From Micromonospora sp. NBC_01813 (GTDB lineage: Bacteria > Actinomycetota > Actinomycetes > Mycobacteriales > Micromonosporaceae): 64,000 nucleotides of DNA. The translations under genes were made by a program, and so were the position numbers. Positions 41,319-49,381 of the stretch are shown in pieces (within the stretch, counting starts at the first letter, position 1; every line of letters starts with the position of its first letter). The stretch spans positions 126,501-190,500 of the forward strand of contig NZ_CP109067.1 of NCBI RefSeq assembly GCF_035917335.1. The letters are read 5' to 3'. The notes beneath the pieces were generated by a model. That model was not told where the DNA came from and did not search any database. It worked only from the letters and a program-made list of their open reading frames with translations.

Positions 41319-42911
41319 TCAGCTGCGGTTGTCGATACGGGCCTTGACGCCACCGGACTCGGCGAGCATGTGCAGCAGCGCCGATCCGTCGATCAACTCC
41401 AGCGGTTTGCCGGACGCGAAATCGAACGCCGCCGAAGCGTAGCCGGCGGTGGTCACCAGGATGCCGTTCGACGCGCTCTCGGCCTGCACCACGCCGAACA
41501 GGTCGCGGACCGCTGACACGTCGACCGTGGCACCGCCGCGTCGGGCCAGCACGACGACCTTGCCACCGAACAGCGGACGGGGATCATGCGCCATGCATTC
41601 CACCGTGCCGTCGGAGGTCGTGCGGACCTGCCGCATCTCCAGCCCGAGCCGGGTGAACAGGTCCGCGATCAGCTGCTGGAACTGGTCGGCCGTGATGGTC
41701 AACAGGTTCGGCCGCTGGTCGAGGTCGGCCAGCACGTCGATCTCGTCGGCGAACCGCTTGTCGACCTGGTCGAAGTCGACCACCGGTGTCACCGGGTCCA
41801 GACCGACCGGGTGGTCCGACAGTCGGGCGTGCAGCCGGCGCAGACAGGCGGCCGGGTCGACCCTGGCCAGGTTGATCCCGACGAACTCCGCCCGGTTGGT
41901 ACGCAGGCTGACCAGGCACGGGCGGGCCCGTCGCCCGGTGCCCGGATCGAGAGTGTCGACGATCCCGTTGAGGGTGACCGTCTCGATCAACCGGGTGCGG
42001 TCCGCTTCGTACAGCTCGTGCACGGTGCGCAGGGTGATCTGGGTGATCACGTCGGCGTACCGCTCGGCGATGTCGGTGGCGGGGCGGCCGACCGCCGTGA
42101 CCTCGTCGTCGTCGGGCAGATAGCGGTACTCCTGGACCCGGGGAATGATGCCCACCGTGGGGAGTTGGTACTCGACCACCAGTTGACGGGACTCCGGCAG
42201 GTAGGCCAGCCGGTACCGCTGCGGGAAGTCGTCCGGGTAGACCGAGTTGCCCAGCACCAGGCCGAAGTATTCGACGACGGCCTTCGGATCCGCGGCGGCG
42301 AAGACAGCGGAGAAACGGTCGATCGCCGCGTTGTGCGCGGCGACCTTCGCCGCCAACTTCTCGCTCTGCTGGTGGTGGCGCTCCTCGGCGGTGACGAGTA
42401 GCTGCCGCCGCTGCGTCTCGGCCGCCTCGTGCTGCACCTTGGCCTGCTCGAACGCCTGCTGCGCCTCGGTGACCTGCTGCTGGTGGCGGGCCTCGCCGCC
42501 GAACATCTTGCCCAGTCCGGCCGGCGCGGGCGGGGCGAAGTCCTGCCACTGCGGCGGCGGCAGGGGAGTAGCGAGCTTCCCGGGGTCGAACGGGGGTGGG
42601 GTGGTGCTGCGCTTGAGTCGGTTGAGGTCGATGTGGTCGTCGACCGCGAGGGTCTGGGCGAGTAGCTCATCCAGCTCCTCCAACCGGGAGCGGATGTTGC
42701 CGTTCGCCGCCGCCACCTTGGCCAGCCGGGCTTCGGTGAACAGCCGCTTGCGCTGGCGCTCGTCCTCTGCGGCCGCGCGTTCGGCGGCCTGTCGGGCGTG
42801 CTCGGCCTCCCAGGCCAGCTGTTGATGCTGGCGGTACGCGGTGGCCTGAGTCCGCTGCTGGGCGTGCACCTGCTGTGCGTGTGCCCGCTGCATTTCCCGC
42901 ATGCTGCTCAT
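41319..42911 (-). CDS. Mrr-like restriction endonuclease-fold protein with coiled-coil N-terminus
   Basis: 530 aa. Residues 1-110 and 150-215 are Gln/Ala/Glu/Arg-rich and predicted coiled coil. The middle has a conserved actinobacterial region (YRLAYLPESRQLVVEYQLPT and LRTVHELYEADRTRLIETVT). The C-terminal 110 residues are an Mrr/PD-(D/E)XK fold: FQQLIADLFTRLGLEMRQVR, SDGTVECMAHDPRPLFGGKV, then VSAVRDLFGVVQAESASNGI and LVTTAGYASAAFDFASGKPL. Relatives carry QAKR after GGKVV; here it is LARR, so the catalytic Lys is Arg and cleavage may be lost. It may act as a DNA-binding sensor rather than a nuclease. Confidence 0.88.
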   Translation of the reverse strand: MSSMREMQRAHAQQVHAQQRTQATAYRQHQQLAWEAEHARQAAERAAAEDERQRKRLFTEARLAKVAAANGNIRSRLEELDELLAQTLAVDDHIDLNRLKRSTTPPPFDPGKLATPLPPPQWQDFAPPAPAGLGKMFGGEARHQQQVTEAQQAFEQAKVQHEAAETQRRQLLVTAEERHHQQSEKLAAKVAAHNAAIDRFSAVFAAADPKAVVEYFGLVLGNSVYPDDFPQRYRLAYLPESRQLVVEYQLPTVGIIPRVQEYRYLPDDDEVTAVGRPATDIAERYADVITQITLRTVHELYEADRTRLIETVTLNGIVDTLDPGTGRRARPCLVSLRTNRAEFVGINLARVDPAACLRRLHARLSDHPVGLDPVTPVVDFDQVDKRFADEIDVLADLDQRPNLLTITADQFQQLIADLFTRLGLEMRQVRTTSDGTVECMAHDPRPLFGGKVVVLARRGGATVDVSAVRDLFGVVQAESASNGILVTTAGYASAAFDFASGKPLELIDGSALLHMLAESGGVKARIDNRS

Positions 42912-43036
42912 GTGTCGCCCCCGATCGTCGCGCCGGCCATCACTGGACGTGCGTCAATCTTGTCCGAACGTCACAGTAGCGTCCAGTGTCCAATGGTGGT
43001 GGCGGCGGCCCGCGCACCACCACCCCGACCGGTTCG

Positions 43037-43525
43037 CTACGGGCGTTCGGTGAGTAGGACGGTGATCTGGCCGACCGCCTGACGCAGGCCTTCCTCCATG
43101 CCCATGGCGACCATCTGCTCGAGCTGTTCGAGGTCGACGAACCTGGTGTCGATCGTCATCCGGGCACCGTCCGCGATGGGCTCGATCGTGATGGTCATGT
43201 GCATCGGCGTACCGGGTGCGGGTTCCCCGTTCTCGTCGGCGAACCCGTCGTCGAGTTCCAGTCGGTGTGGCGCGTCCACCGCGGTGATGGTCCACCAGCC
43301 GCGGGACTTCTCGCCCTCCGGGCCGGTCATGTAGTAGCGGGAGCGGGCGCCGACGGTCAGCTCATGCTCCTCGAAGGTGGCCGGCCAGGTCGGCGGCCCC
43401 CACCAACGTTCCAACTGGCGCGGGTCCTGCCACAGTTGCCATACCCGTTCGACGTCGGCCGCGAATTCGGCGACGGTCGTCAATGTGAGCGCTTCGGTGT
43501 CCTTGTGTGAGCTGACGACAGCCAT
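43037..43525 (-). CDS. SRPBCC-domain protein (AHSA1/activator of Hsp90 ATPase-like)
   Basis: 162 aa. ATG 43525 has AGGAGAG about 9 nt upstream; longer versions of the frame are read-through of a neighbouring gene in antisense. The single AHSA1-type START-like domain has LTTVAEFAADVERVWQLWQD, then ERWWGPPTWPATFEEHELTV and GWWTITAVDAPHRLELDDGF, forming a hydrophobic ligand pocket. It overlaps the ArsR gene by 46 bp, and the ArsR-SRPBCC pair is a common operon; the ligand and function are unknown. Confidence 0.9.
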   Translation of the reverse strand: MAVVSSHKDTEALTLTTVAEFAADVERVWQLWQDPRQLERWWGPPTWPATFEEHELTVGARSRYYMTGPEGEKSRGWWTITAVDAPHRLELDDGFADENGEPAPGTPMHMTITIEPIADGARMTIDTRFVDLEQLEQMVAMGMEEGLRQAVGQITVLLTERP

Positions 43526-43878
43526 TGCCGGCGCTCTCCTTCCATGTCGTCCTCGGCGAGGAGGTCCTCGATCCGGGTGGTGCGCTCGTGCCAGATCCGT
43601 TCGTACGCGTCGAGCAGCCGGGCCGCTCGACGCAGCGTGGTCACGTCGGCGCGGACCAGCTGTTCCCTTCCCTTTCTGCTCTTGGTAACGAGCGCGGCGC
43701 GGGTCAGCACCGCCACGTGCTTCTGCACGGCGGCGAAACTCATCGGGTAGCACCGGGCGAGCGCCGACACCGAAAGCTCGGTGTGCATCACCCGGAGCAC
43801 GATGTCGCGCCGGGTGGCGTCCGCCAGGGCGTGGAAGACCCGGTCGGCGTCCGTCCCGTCCAGTTGATCTACAACCAT
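43480..43878 (-). CDS. ArsR-family transcriptional regulator
   Basis: 132-aa winged-helix repressor. VFHALADATRRDIVLRVMHT, then LSVSALARCYPMSFAAVQKH (recognition helix) and TKSRKGREQLVRADVTTLRR (wing) match the ArsR type paired with SRPBCC proteins. It has no obvious metal-binding Cys motif, so it probably senses something other than arsenic-type metals. The long overlap with the downstream SRPBCC gene means translation is coupled. A palindrome at 43871-43886 overlaps its start codon, suggesting autoregulation. Confidence 0.9.
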   Translation of the reverse strand: MVVDQLDGTDADRVFHALADATRRDIVLRVMHTELSVSALARCYPMSFAAVQKHVAVLTRAALVTKSRKGREQLVRADVTTLRRAARLLDAYERIWHERTTRIEDLLAEDDMEGERRQWLSSAHTRTPKRSH

Positions 43879-43886
43879 GCGGTTGT
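43871..43886. promoter_or_regulatory. Palindrome overlapping ArsR start codon
   Basis: ACAACC (43871-43876) and GGTTGT (43881-43886) are perfect inverted repeats separated by ATGC; the ArsR start codon is at 43878. A TAACGT-like element lies just upstream on the minus strand, which would give a nearly leaderless mRNA. ArsR proteins of this type commonly bind such palindromes in their own promoter. Confidence 0.5.
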
Positions 43887-43924
43887 ACGTTAGTCCGGGT
43901 CACCGCCCGGCGCAACCTCCCGCG

Positions 43925-43974
43925 CCCGGTGGGTGCCAACCCGCCCGCACCCGGTGGGTGCCAACCCGCCCGCA
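43925..43974 (+). repeat. 25-bp perfect tandem repeat
   Basis: Two identical 25-bp units (43925-43949 and 43950-43974), with the first 5 bp of a third, between the divergent ArsR and prolyl oligopeptidase genes. It is GC-rich with GGTGGG and CCCGCCC blocks. Its role is unknown; copy number could vary. Confidence 0.8.
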
Positions 43975-44071
43975 CCCGGGTCACCGGTCCGTCCGAAGCC
44001 GCCCGGTTGCCTATCCTTGTGCGTACCTCCGCCGAGCGGGCCGGCGGTGACGGGCAGGGAAGGCGGACGGG

Positions 44072-46144
44072 GTGGCGGACAACGACGTGGCGGCTGGTGG
44101 CCGCGACCCATACCGGTGGCTGGAGGAGGTGCACGGTGCAGCGGCCCTCGACTGGGTACGCGGACACAACCGCGCCACTGCGGCGACCTGGACCGAAGCT
44201 CCGGCCTTCGCCCAGCTGCGGGACCAGATCCGGCAGGTCCTCGACTCCGCCGACAAGATCCCCGACCCCACCTGGCGCGGCGGGCACCTCTACAACTTCT
44301 GGCAGGACGCCGAGCATCCGCGCGGAACGTGGCGGCGGACCACCCTCGAGGAGTACCGCGCGCCCCAGCCCCGCTGGGAGGTCCTGCTCGACCTCGACGC
44401 CCTCGCCCGCGCCGAGGACGAGAGCTGGGTATGGAAGGGCGCCTACGTGCTGCGGCCGGGGTACGAACGCGCCCTGATCAGTCTCTCCCGGGGCGGATCC
44501 GATGCCGCCGTGGTCCGCGAGTTCGACCTGACCACCCGGGAGTTCGTCGCCGACGGCTTCACTCTGGCCGAAGCCAAGAGCTCCGTCTGCTGGATCGACG
44601 CCGACCACATCTACGTCGGCACCGACTTCGGCCCCGGGACCCTCACCACCTCCGGCTACCCCCGTACCGTCCGGAAATGGCGTCGCGGCACCGCGCTGGC
44701 CGACGCCGAGGTGGTGTTCGCCGGCGAGGCCGACGACGTCTCCGTCGTCGCGGTGCACGACCCGACCCCCGGCTACCAGCGCGACCTGGCGGTACGCCGC
44801 ACCGAGTTCTTCCGCAACCGCACCTTCCTGCTGCGGCCCGACGGCGAGTGGGAACTCGTCGACGTCCCCGACGACGCCGAGATCGACCTGCACCGACAGT
44901 GGATGCTGATCGAGCTGCGCAGCGCCTGGCAGGCCGGCGACGTCACCTATCCCGCCGGGGCGGTGCTGGTCACCCCGCTCGACGAGTTCCTCGCCGGCAA
45001 GCGCGACCTGACCACGGTCTTCGAGCCGACCGAGCGCAGCGCCTACAGCTACCACGCCTGGACCCGTAACCACCTGCTGCTGGTCAGCCTCACCGACGTA
45101 CGCAGCGAGATCACCGTACTGACTCCTGGCGACGACGGCTGGCAGCGGCGGACGCTGCGCGACGCCGGCGGATTCGACCACACCGACGTCGCCGACACCG
45201 AGCCCGACCTCGGCGACGAGTTCCTGCTGCACACCGCCGGGTTCACCCGCCCGCCGACCCTGCTGCACGGCAGCGTCGACGGCCCGACGCAGCCGCTCAA
45301 GACCGGGCCGGCCTTCTTCGACGCCGACCAGATGACCGTCCGGCAGTTCTTCGCCGTCTCCGCCGACGGCACCGAAGTGCCGTACTTCCTGGTCACCCCG
45401 GAGGAGACCGCCGATCCCGGACCGGCCGCCGGGCTGACCCTGATGACCGGGTACGGCGGCTTCGAGATCGCCTGGACGCCGGCCTACAGCGGGGTGATCG
45501 GCACCGGCTGGCTGGCCCGGGGCGGCAGCTTCGTGGTGGCCAACATCCGGGGCGGCGGTGAGTACGGCCCGCGCTGGCACGCCGCCGCGCTGCGGGAGAA
45601 CCGGCCCCGCGCGTACGAGGACTTCGCGGCCGTCGCCACCGATCTGGTCGCCCGCGGTCTGACCACCCCGGAGCAGTTGGGCATCTACGGCGGCAGCAAC
45701 GGTGGGTTGCTGATGGGCGTGATGCTGACCCGCTACCCCGAACTGTTCGGCGCGGTCGTCGGCCAGGTGCCGCTGCTGGACATGCGCCGCTACCACAAGC
45801 TGCTCGCCGGAGCCTCCTGGATGGCCGAGTACGGCGACCCCGACGACCCGGCCGACTGGGCGTTCATCCGCGAGTACTCGCCGTACCAGAACATCGCGCG
45901 CGGTCGGGCCTACCCGCCGTCGTTGTTCCTAACCTCGACCCGTGACGACCGGGTGCACCCCGGCCACGCGCGCAAGATGGTCGCCCGACTGCAGGAGTAC
46001 GGCCACGACGTCACCTACCACGAGAACGTCGAAGGTGGACATTCGGCGGCTGCCGACAACGCCCAGCAGGCGTTCAAGTGGGCGCTGCTGCTGGAGTTCG
46101 TCTGGCGCACCCTGACCGACCAGCGCCCACCGCAGGCAAGCTAG
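44072..46144 (+). CDS. Prolyl oligopeptidase family serine peptidase
   Basis: 690-aa cytosolic peptidase of family S9. Residues 1-400 form the beta-propeller (starting DPYRWLEEVHGAAALDWVRG), and the C-terminal 270 residues are the alpha/beta hydrolase domain. The nucleophile is in LGIYGGSNGGLLMGVMLTRY (Ser near 542), the acid in LTSTRDDRVHPGHARKMVAR and the base in NVEGGHSAAADN. GTG start with GGAAGG about 8 nt upstream. Length and motifs agree with post-proline-cleaving oligopeptidases that process short peptides. Confidence 0.94.
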   Translation: MADNDVAAGGRDPYRWLEEVHGAAALDWVRGHNRATAATWTEAPAFAQLRDQIRQVLDSADKIPDPTWRGGHLYNFWQDAEHPRGTWRRTTLEEYRAPQPRWEVLLDLDALARAEDESWVWKGAYVLRPGYERALISLSRGGSDAAVVREFDLTTREFVADGFTLAEAKSSVCWIDADHIYVGTDFGPGTLTTSGYPRTVRKWRRGTALADAEVVFAGEADDVSVVAVHDPTPGYQRDLAVRRTEFFRNRTFLLRPDGEWELVDVPDDAEIDLHRQWMLIELRSAWQAGDVTYPAGAVLVTPLDEFLAGKRDLTTVFEPTERSAYSYHAWTRNHLLLVSLTDVRSEITVLTPGDDGWQRRTLRDAGGFDHTDVADTEPDLGDEFLLHTAGFTRPPTLLHGSVDGPTQPLKTGPAFFDADQMTVRQFFAVSADGTEVPYFLVTPEETADPGPAAGLTLMTGYGGFEIAWTPAYSGVIGTGWLARGGSFVVANIRGGGEYGPRWHAAALRENRPRAYEDFAAVATDLVARGLTTPEQLGIYGGSNGGLLMGVMLTRYPELFGAVVGQVPLLDMRRYHKLLAGASWMAEYGDPDDPADWAFIREYSPYQNIARGRAYPPSLFLTSTRDDRVHPGHARKMVARLQEYGHDVTYHENVEGGHSAAADNAQQAFKWALLLEFVWRTLTDQRPPQAS

Positions 46145-46218
46145 CCGCCACGGTGCGGCGACCGTCTACCCACCTGAACGCCGCTGGCCGGCCAGGGCCC
46201 GCCCGGCCAGACCCGACC

Positions 46219-46279
46219 CGCGTTTTCTACATGGCATACGTTAAGGGCGTGTCAATACGTATGCCATGTAGAAAACGCG
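46219..46279. terminator. Bidirectional terminator (23-bp perfect stem), AT-richer
   Basis: Arms 46219-46241 and 46257-46279 are exact complements over 23 bp with a 15-nt loop, between convergent genes ending at 46144 and 46298. The stem carries TTTTCTACATGGCATACG and is much more AT-rich than the surroundings. A terminator is the simplest reading; an inverted-repeat relic of a mobile element is the alternative. Confidence 0.75.
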
Positions 46280-46297
46280 TTGCGGTTGTGGGTCAGG

Positions 46298-47233
46298 TCA
46301 GCGAATGCGCGGGATGGTGCCTTCCGCCTCGGATGGGCCTTGTCGGCGCAGGGCTGCTGAGGTGACCTGACGTACCGTCCGGTCCGGATGCCTGAGCACA
46401 TCATCGGCAGTGAACCGCAGGACCAGCCATCCACGATCGCGTAGCGCGTTGAACCTGGCGACATCCTGTTGGTACTGTGCCCGCTCCCGGTGGTGGTCGC
46501 CCTCGTACTCAAGGCCGATCCGCCACTGCGGATAGGCGAAGTCGACCCGGGCGACGAGTCGGCCGAGCGAGTCGACCACCTCATACTGGGCGACTGGGCG
46601 CGGCAGCCCGGCATCGTGCAACAGCAACCGCAACCTCGTCTCCATCGGCGACTCGGTGAGGGGCTCGGTCAGCGTCAGTACTTCCCGCAACAGCCGAGCC
46701 CCCGACCAACCCGGCCGTGCCTCACCCAGCGCGGCCAAGGCCGCCAGCTTGACCACCCGCCGATGCAGCAGCGCGTCGACGGCGATCAGCGCATCCACTC
46801 TTGAGCTTTGCCGGCCGAGGTCGAACGCCGTGCGCAGGCCGGTGGTGACCGGCAGGCCGCCGAACCGGGTCAGATCCTCTGCCGGCAGCCGTACCCGCTG
46901 CACCAGCATCCGATCGGGCTCACGGCACTTCGACCCAGACGGCACGGCGACGGTGACCGGCGCGGCGCGCGGAAGAAGATCGACACCCCAGAGGTACGCG
47001 GCGCTCAGACCGGCGATAGCGCCGCCCGGAGGCAGCCACAGCGCTGCTGCCTCGCACCAGTGCCGGTGATCGGCGTTGTCGGCTACCGCCGCGTGCAGGT
47101 AGACGTCCTGGAACATGCGCCGCCAGGTCGGGCCGCTGAGCATCCGCTGAGTCAGCAGGCCGTCGGCGATCGCCTTGCTGCCGCGAAACGGAGCGAACCG
47201 AAACTGCGGTGGCACGTGGGCCCGGCGCGACAT
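46298..47233 (-). CDS. AbiEi-like/DUF559 domain protein
   Basis: 311 aa from ATG 47233; GTG 47254 is possible. The N-terminal 60 residues resemble the AbiEi winged helix (FRGSKAIADGLLTQRMLSGP, then MFQDVYLHAAVADNADH). The middle has AGLSAAYLWGVDLLPRAAPV and GLRTAFDLGRQSSRVDALIA, typical of this antitoxin-like family. The C-terminus is a DUF559 nuclease-like fold with VDFAYPQWRIGLEYEGDHHR and DRGWLVLRFTADDVLRHPDR. It shares its architecture with the protein at 8955 but is more complete, with the Asp and Glu of the DUF559 core present. No AbiEii toxin is next to it. Confidence 0.85.
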   Translation of the reverse strand: MSRRAHVPPQFRFAPFRGSKAIADGLLTQRMLSGPTWRRMFQDVYLHAAVADNADHRHWCEAAALWLPPGGAIAGLSAAYLWGVDLLPRAAPVTVAVPSGSKCREPDRMLVQRVRLPAEDLTRFGGLPVTTGLRTAFDLGRQSSRVDALIAVDALLHRRVVKLAALAALGEARPGWSGARLLREVLTLTEPLTESPMETRLRLLLHDAGLPRPVAQYEVVDSLGRLVARVDFAYPQWRIGLEYEGDHHRERAQYQQDVARFNALRDRGWLVLRFTADDVLRHPDRTVRQVTSAALRRQGPSEAEGTIPRIR

Positions 47234-47293
47234 CCGCCCGATCCTGCCGTGCACACCGCAGTGGCGCTGTCCCGATCGCGACAGCGAGCGGAG

Positions 47294-47518
47294 TCAGGCG
47301 GTTGCCGGGAAGTCGAACTCGCCGTCCTTGACGCCAGCGACGAACGCGTCCCACTCGGCTCGCGTGTAGACGATGGTCGCCGCGTCGGGTGTCTTGCTGT
47401 GCCGCAGCGCCACCCGACCCGAGCCATCAGCGATCGGCCCCGCCTCGACACAGCTCGCGCCGGTGTCGGCGCTGCGGGTGCTGATGTGCCAGGCCACCGG
47501 GGGCAGGGTATCGCTCAT
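47294..47518 (-). CDS. DUF397 domain protein
   Basis: 74 aa. The DUF397 core is SCVEAGPIADGSGRVALRHS followed by TIVYTRAEWDAFVAGVKDGE and FDFPATA. DUF397 proteins are small partners of XRE/DUF5753 regulators in actinobacteria, probably forming antitoxin-like or developmental control pairs (the WhiJ/AbaA-like type). The ATG overlaps the stop of the XRE gene by 4 bp (ATGA), so the pair is translationally coupled. Confidence 0.93.
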   Translation of the reverse strand: MSDTLPPVAWHISTRSADTGASCVEAGPIADGSGRVALRHSKTPDAATIVYTRAEWDAFVAGVKDGEFDFPATA

Positions 47519-48375
47519 GCCAACTCCTCCACGATCTTGCTGATCAGCCCGGCCGACTCGCGCGGGTCAAGCGCCGCGTCGCAGGTGCGATGGTACGCCG
47601 AGACGAAGCGGTCGGCCTTGGGGGATTCAAAGTACATCTGGCCGGCAAGGCTCTCCAGGTAGCCGACTGCCGGGTAAGGGGTAGGCATCTCGAAGACCCA
47701 GAAAGAACCGTCGAGTGCCGGGTGAAGACCAATGTCTCGAGGTAGCACGCGGACCTCGATCTGTGGTTGCCGCGCGAGCTGCAGAATCCGACGAAGCTGA
47801 TCTTGCATCAGCTTCGGGGTGCCGATCGGTCGGCGTAGCGCGGACTCGTCGATGATCGCGTTGATCTTCGTCTGGCCACGCTCCAGCATCTGCTGCCTGT
47901 CCATCCTCAGTGCTATGCCTCGCTGGATGAGGCCCTCTGGTGCCTTCGGTCCTTCGACCTCCCTGATGACCAGTTCTGCATAGTCGCGGAGCTGAAAGAG
48001 CCCAGGCATGACCGTCGAGTGGTAGGAACAGATTCGGTCAGCGCGGGACTCCAGCCAGGGGAAGTCGATGAACGAGGAGTCGATGACGTTGTCGTAGGCG
48101 TCGTTCCAGCGGTCGGTGCGCCAAACCTCCTCTGCGAGGCTCAACAGGTGGGCGCGTTCGTCTGCCCGGTGGAAGCCGTAAAGGTCCAGCAGGGCGACCA
48201 CGTCCTCTCTGCGGATCGGCCAGTCGGCGCGCTCGTAGCGGCCAAGCGCCGACATGTCGCGATTCAGATGTGTCGCGACCAGTTTCAAGGTCATCCCGCG
48301 TTGCTCGCGGATCTGCCGGAGCTGCTGGCCCAGCCACTGGGCGCGCAGCGTCCGGATGAACGGCTTGTGGGGCAT
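47515..48375 (-). CDS. XRE-family regulator with DUF5753 domain
   Basis: 286 aa from ATG 48375, which has GAGAGGTGG 5 nt upstream. Residues 15-75 are a helix-turn-helix (LGQQLRQIREQRGMTLKLVA, NRDMSALGRYERADWPIRRE). The remaining 200 residues are the DUF5753 domain: WLESRADRICSYHSTVMPGL, FQLRDYAELVIREVEG, QQMLERGQTKINAIIDESAL and the FWVFEMPTPYPAVGYLESLA segment. With the coupled DUF397 gene it forms a standard actinobacterial regulatory pair. Its own promoter must lie in the 374-bp divergent region upstream. Confidence 0.93.
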   Translation of the reverse strand: MPHKPFIRTLRAQWLGQQLRQIREQRGMTLKLVATHLNRDMSALGRYERADWPIRREDVVALLDLYGFHRADERAHLLSLAEEVWRTDRWNDAYDNVIDSSFIDFPWLESRADRICSYHSTVMPGLFQLRDYAELVIREVEGPKAPEGLIQRGIALRMDRQQMLERGQTKINAIIDESALRRPIGTPKLMQDQLRRILQLARQPQIEVRVLPRDIGLHPALDGSFWVFEMPTPYPAVGYLESLAGQMYFESPKADRFVSAYHRTCDAALDPRESAGLISKIVEELA

Positions 48376-48749
48376 GTCCACCTCTCGAAAAAAATCCTTG
48401 GCTCCAGACGGGAACCATTGCTCCACCGTCGGCGGCACGGAAACGTGTGCCATGACAGGGAGTTGAGGGAGATGGGTTGCCGGCCCGCGGCTACCCGTAG
48501 GCGCTCGCCCGTTGCACGGCAACTGCGACTGGTGCCAGGCAGTCGCGGTGAAGGTGACAGAGATGGGTTAGGGCGGGTGGCATCCGCCGACCGATCGCTG
48601 CCGGGTCTCAGAGGAGTGATGAGTCCATAAACCGACTTGCCATATGTCTATCACGGACCACACGGTCAGCGCGACCCCGTGATTCCGACAATTCGACCGA
48701 CCGGCCAATTTGGTCGGTACCGACGACAGTTCCCGTCAAGGAGGAGACC
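48376..48749. other. Divergent intergenic region between XRE and DivIVA-like genes
   Basis: 374 bp with no credible gene. It contains a 12-bp perfect palindrome GTCGGTACCGAC (48713-48724), 25 bp before the DivIVA-like start and 7 bp before its ribosome-site region, which could be an operator. No consensus promoter is clear by eye. Confidence 0.45.
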
Positions 48750-49040
48750 ATGCGGCGTAACAGCGCCGGACAGTTGTACCGCAGCCGCCGACGCATCACC
48801 CCCGATCAGGTCCGCGAGCGACGCTTCCCGTACCTCAGCTGGGGCCGGCGCGGAGTAGATTCACATGACGTGCATCGATTCCTCTGTGACGTCGCCGATG
48901 AACTCGCCGAAACCAGGTCGGAGCTGCGGCAGGCCGTCGACGAGAACACCCGGATCAAGCAGGCGTTGCGCGACTGGCAGGCCGAGCAGGCCAACGCGCG
49001 GGCGTACCAGCCGACCGCACCAGGTTGGGTGGCGGCGTGA
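48750..49040 (+). CDS. DivIVA-like small protein
   Basis: 96 aa with a very strong AAGGAGGAG site. After a basic leader, residues 17-60 resemble the DivIVA/Wag31 N-terminal signature (ITPDQVRERRFPYLSWGRRG, then VDSHDVHRFLCDVADELAET). A short coiled coil (RSELRQAVDENTRIKQALRD) follows and it then ends, far shorter than polar-growth DivIVA (about 250 aa and up). Small DivIVA-domain proteins of this kind often lead actinobacterial accessory operons. Coupled to the next gene by a GTGA overlap. Confidence 0.78.
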   Translation: MRRNSAGQLYRSRRRITPDQVRERRFPYLSWGRRGVDSHDVHRFLCDVADELAETRSELRQAVDENTRIKQALRDWQAEQANARAYQPTAPGWVAA

Positions 49041-49381
49041 CCGGGGCCAGCGCGACCGCACCGGCCAGCCACGCACCGCCCAGTCACGCGGTGTCCAGCC
49101 ACGCGGTGTCCAGCCAGGCCGGATCGGGCGACGGCAGGTTCGTCATCCACCTGCCGATCGTGGCCCGGGACCTGCGCGCCGCGATCAACGTCGCCGTCGC
49201 GCTCGCCCGGTCGCTGGCGTTCGTCCCGCAGCTCGACATCGGCGAGACGACCGTCTCCGGCGAGGATCTCCAGTCCGTACACCATCGGGTCTTCTGCGAT
49301 CGGGCGCTGCCGCGCAGCCGGCGGTGCGGCGCGCGGCACGGCCACGACGGGCCCTGTGACAGCGAATCGGGGTCGGGATGA
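49037..49381 (+). CDS. Hypothetical protein (114 aa)
   Basis: The GTG at 49037 overlaps the DivIVA-like stop (GTGA). A Ser/Ala/His-rich N-terminus (repeat-like SHAVSSHAVSSQ) leads to FVIHLPIVARDLRAAINVAV and FVPQLDIGETTVSGEDLQSV, ending with a Cys/Arg-rich tail (CDRALPRSRRCGARHGHDG). I do not recognise a family. It overlaps the next gene by 4 bp (ATGA), so the three genes 48750-50460 are probably translated together. Confidence 0.6.
   Translation: MTGASATAPASHAPPSHAVSSHAVSSQAGSGDGRFVIHLPIVARDLRAAINVAVALARSLAFVPQLDIGETTVSGEDLQSVHHRVFCDRALPRSRRCGARHGHDGPCDSESGSG

Noticed and set aside
43925-43974. 25-bp tandem repeat as a CRISPR or integron site
   Set aside because: The copies are directly adjacent with no spacers and no cas or integrase gene nearby.
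43526-45796. Upstream extension of the SRPBCC frame on the minus strand
   Set aside because: It runs antisense to the prolyl oligopeptidase and has no motif; the ribosome site fixes the start at 43525.
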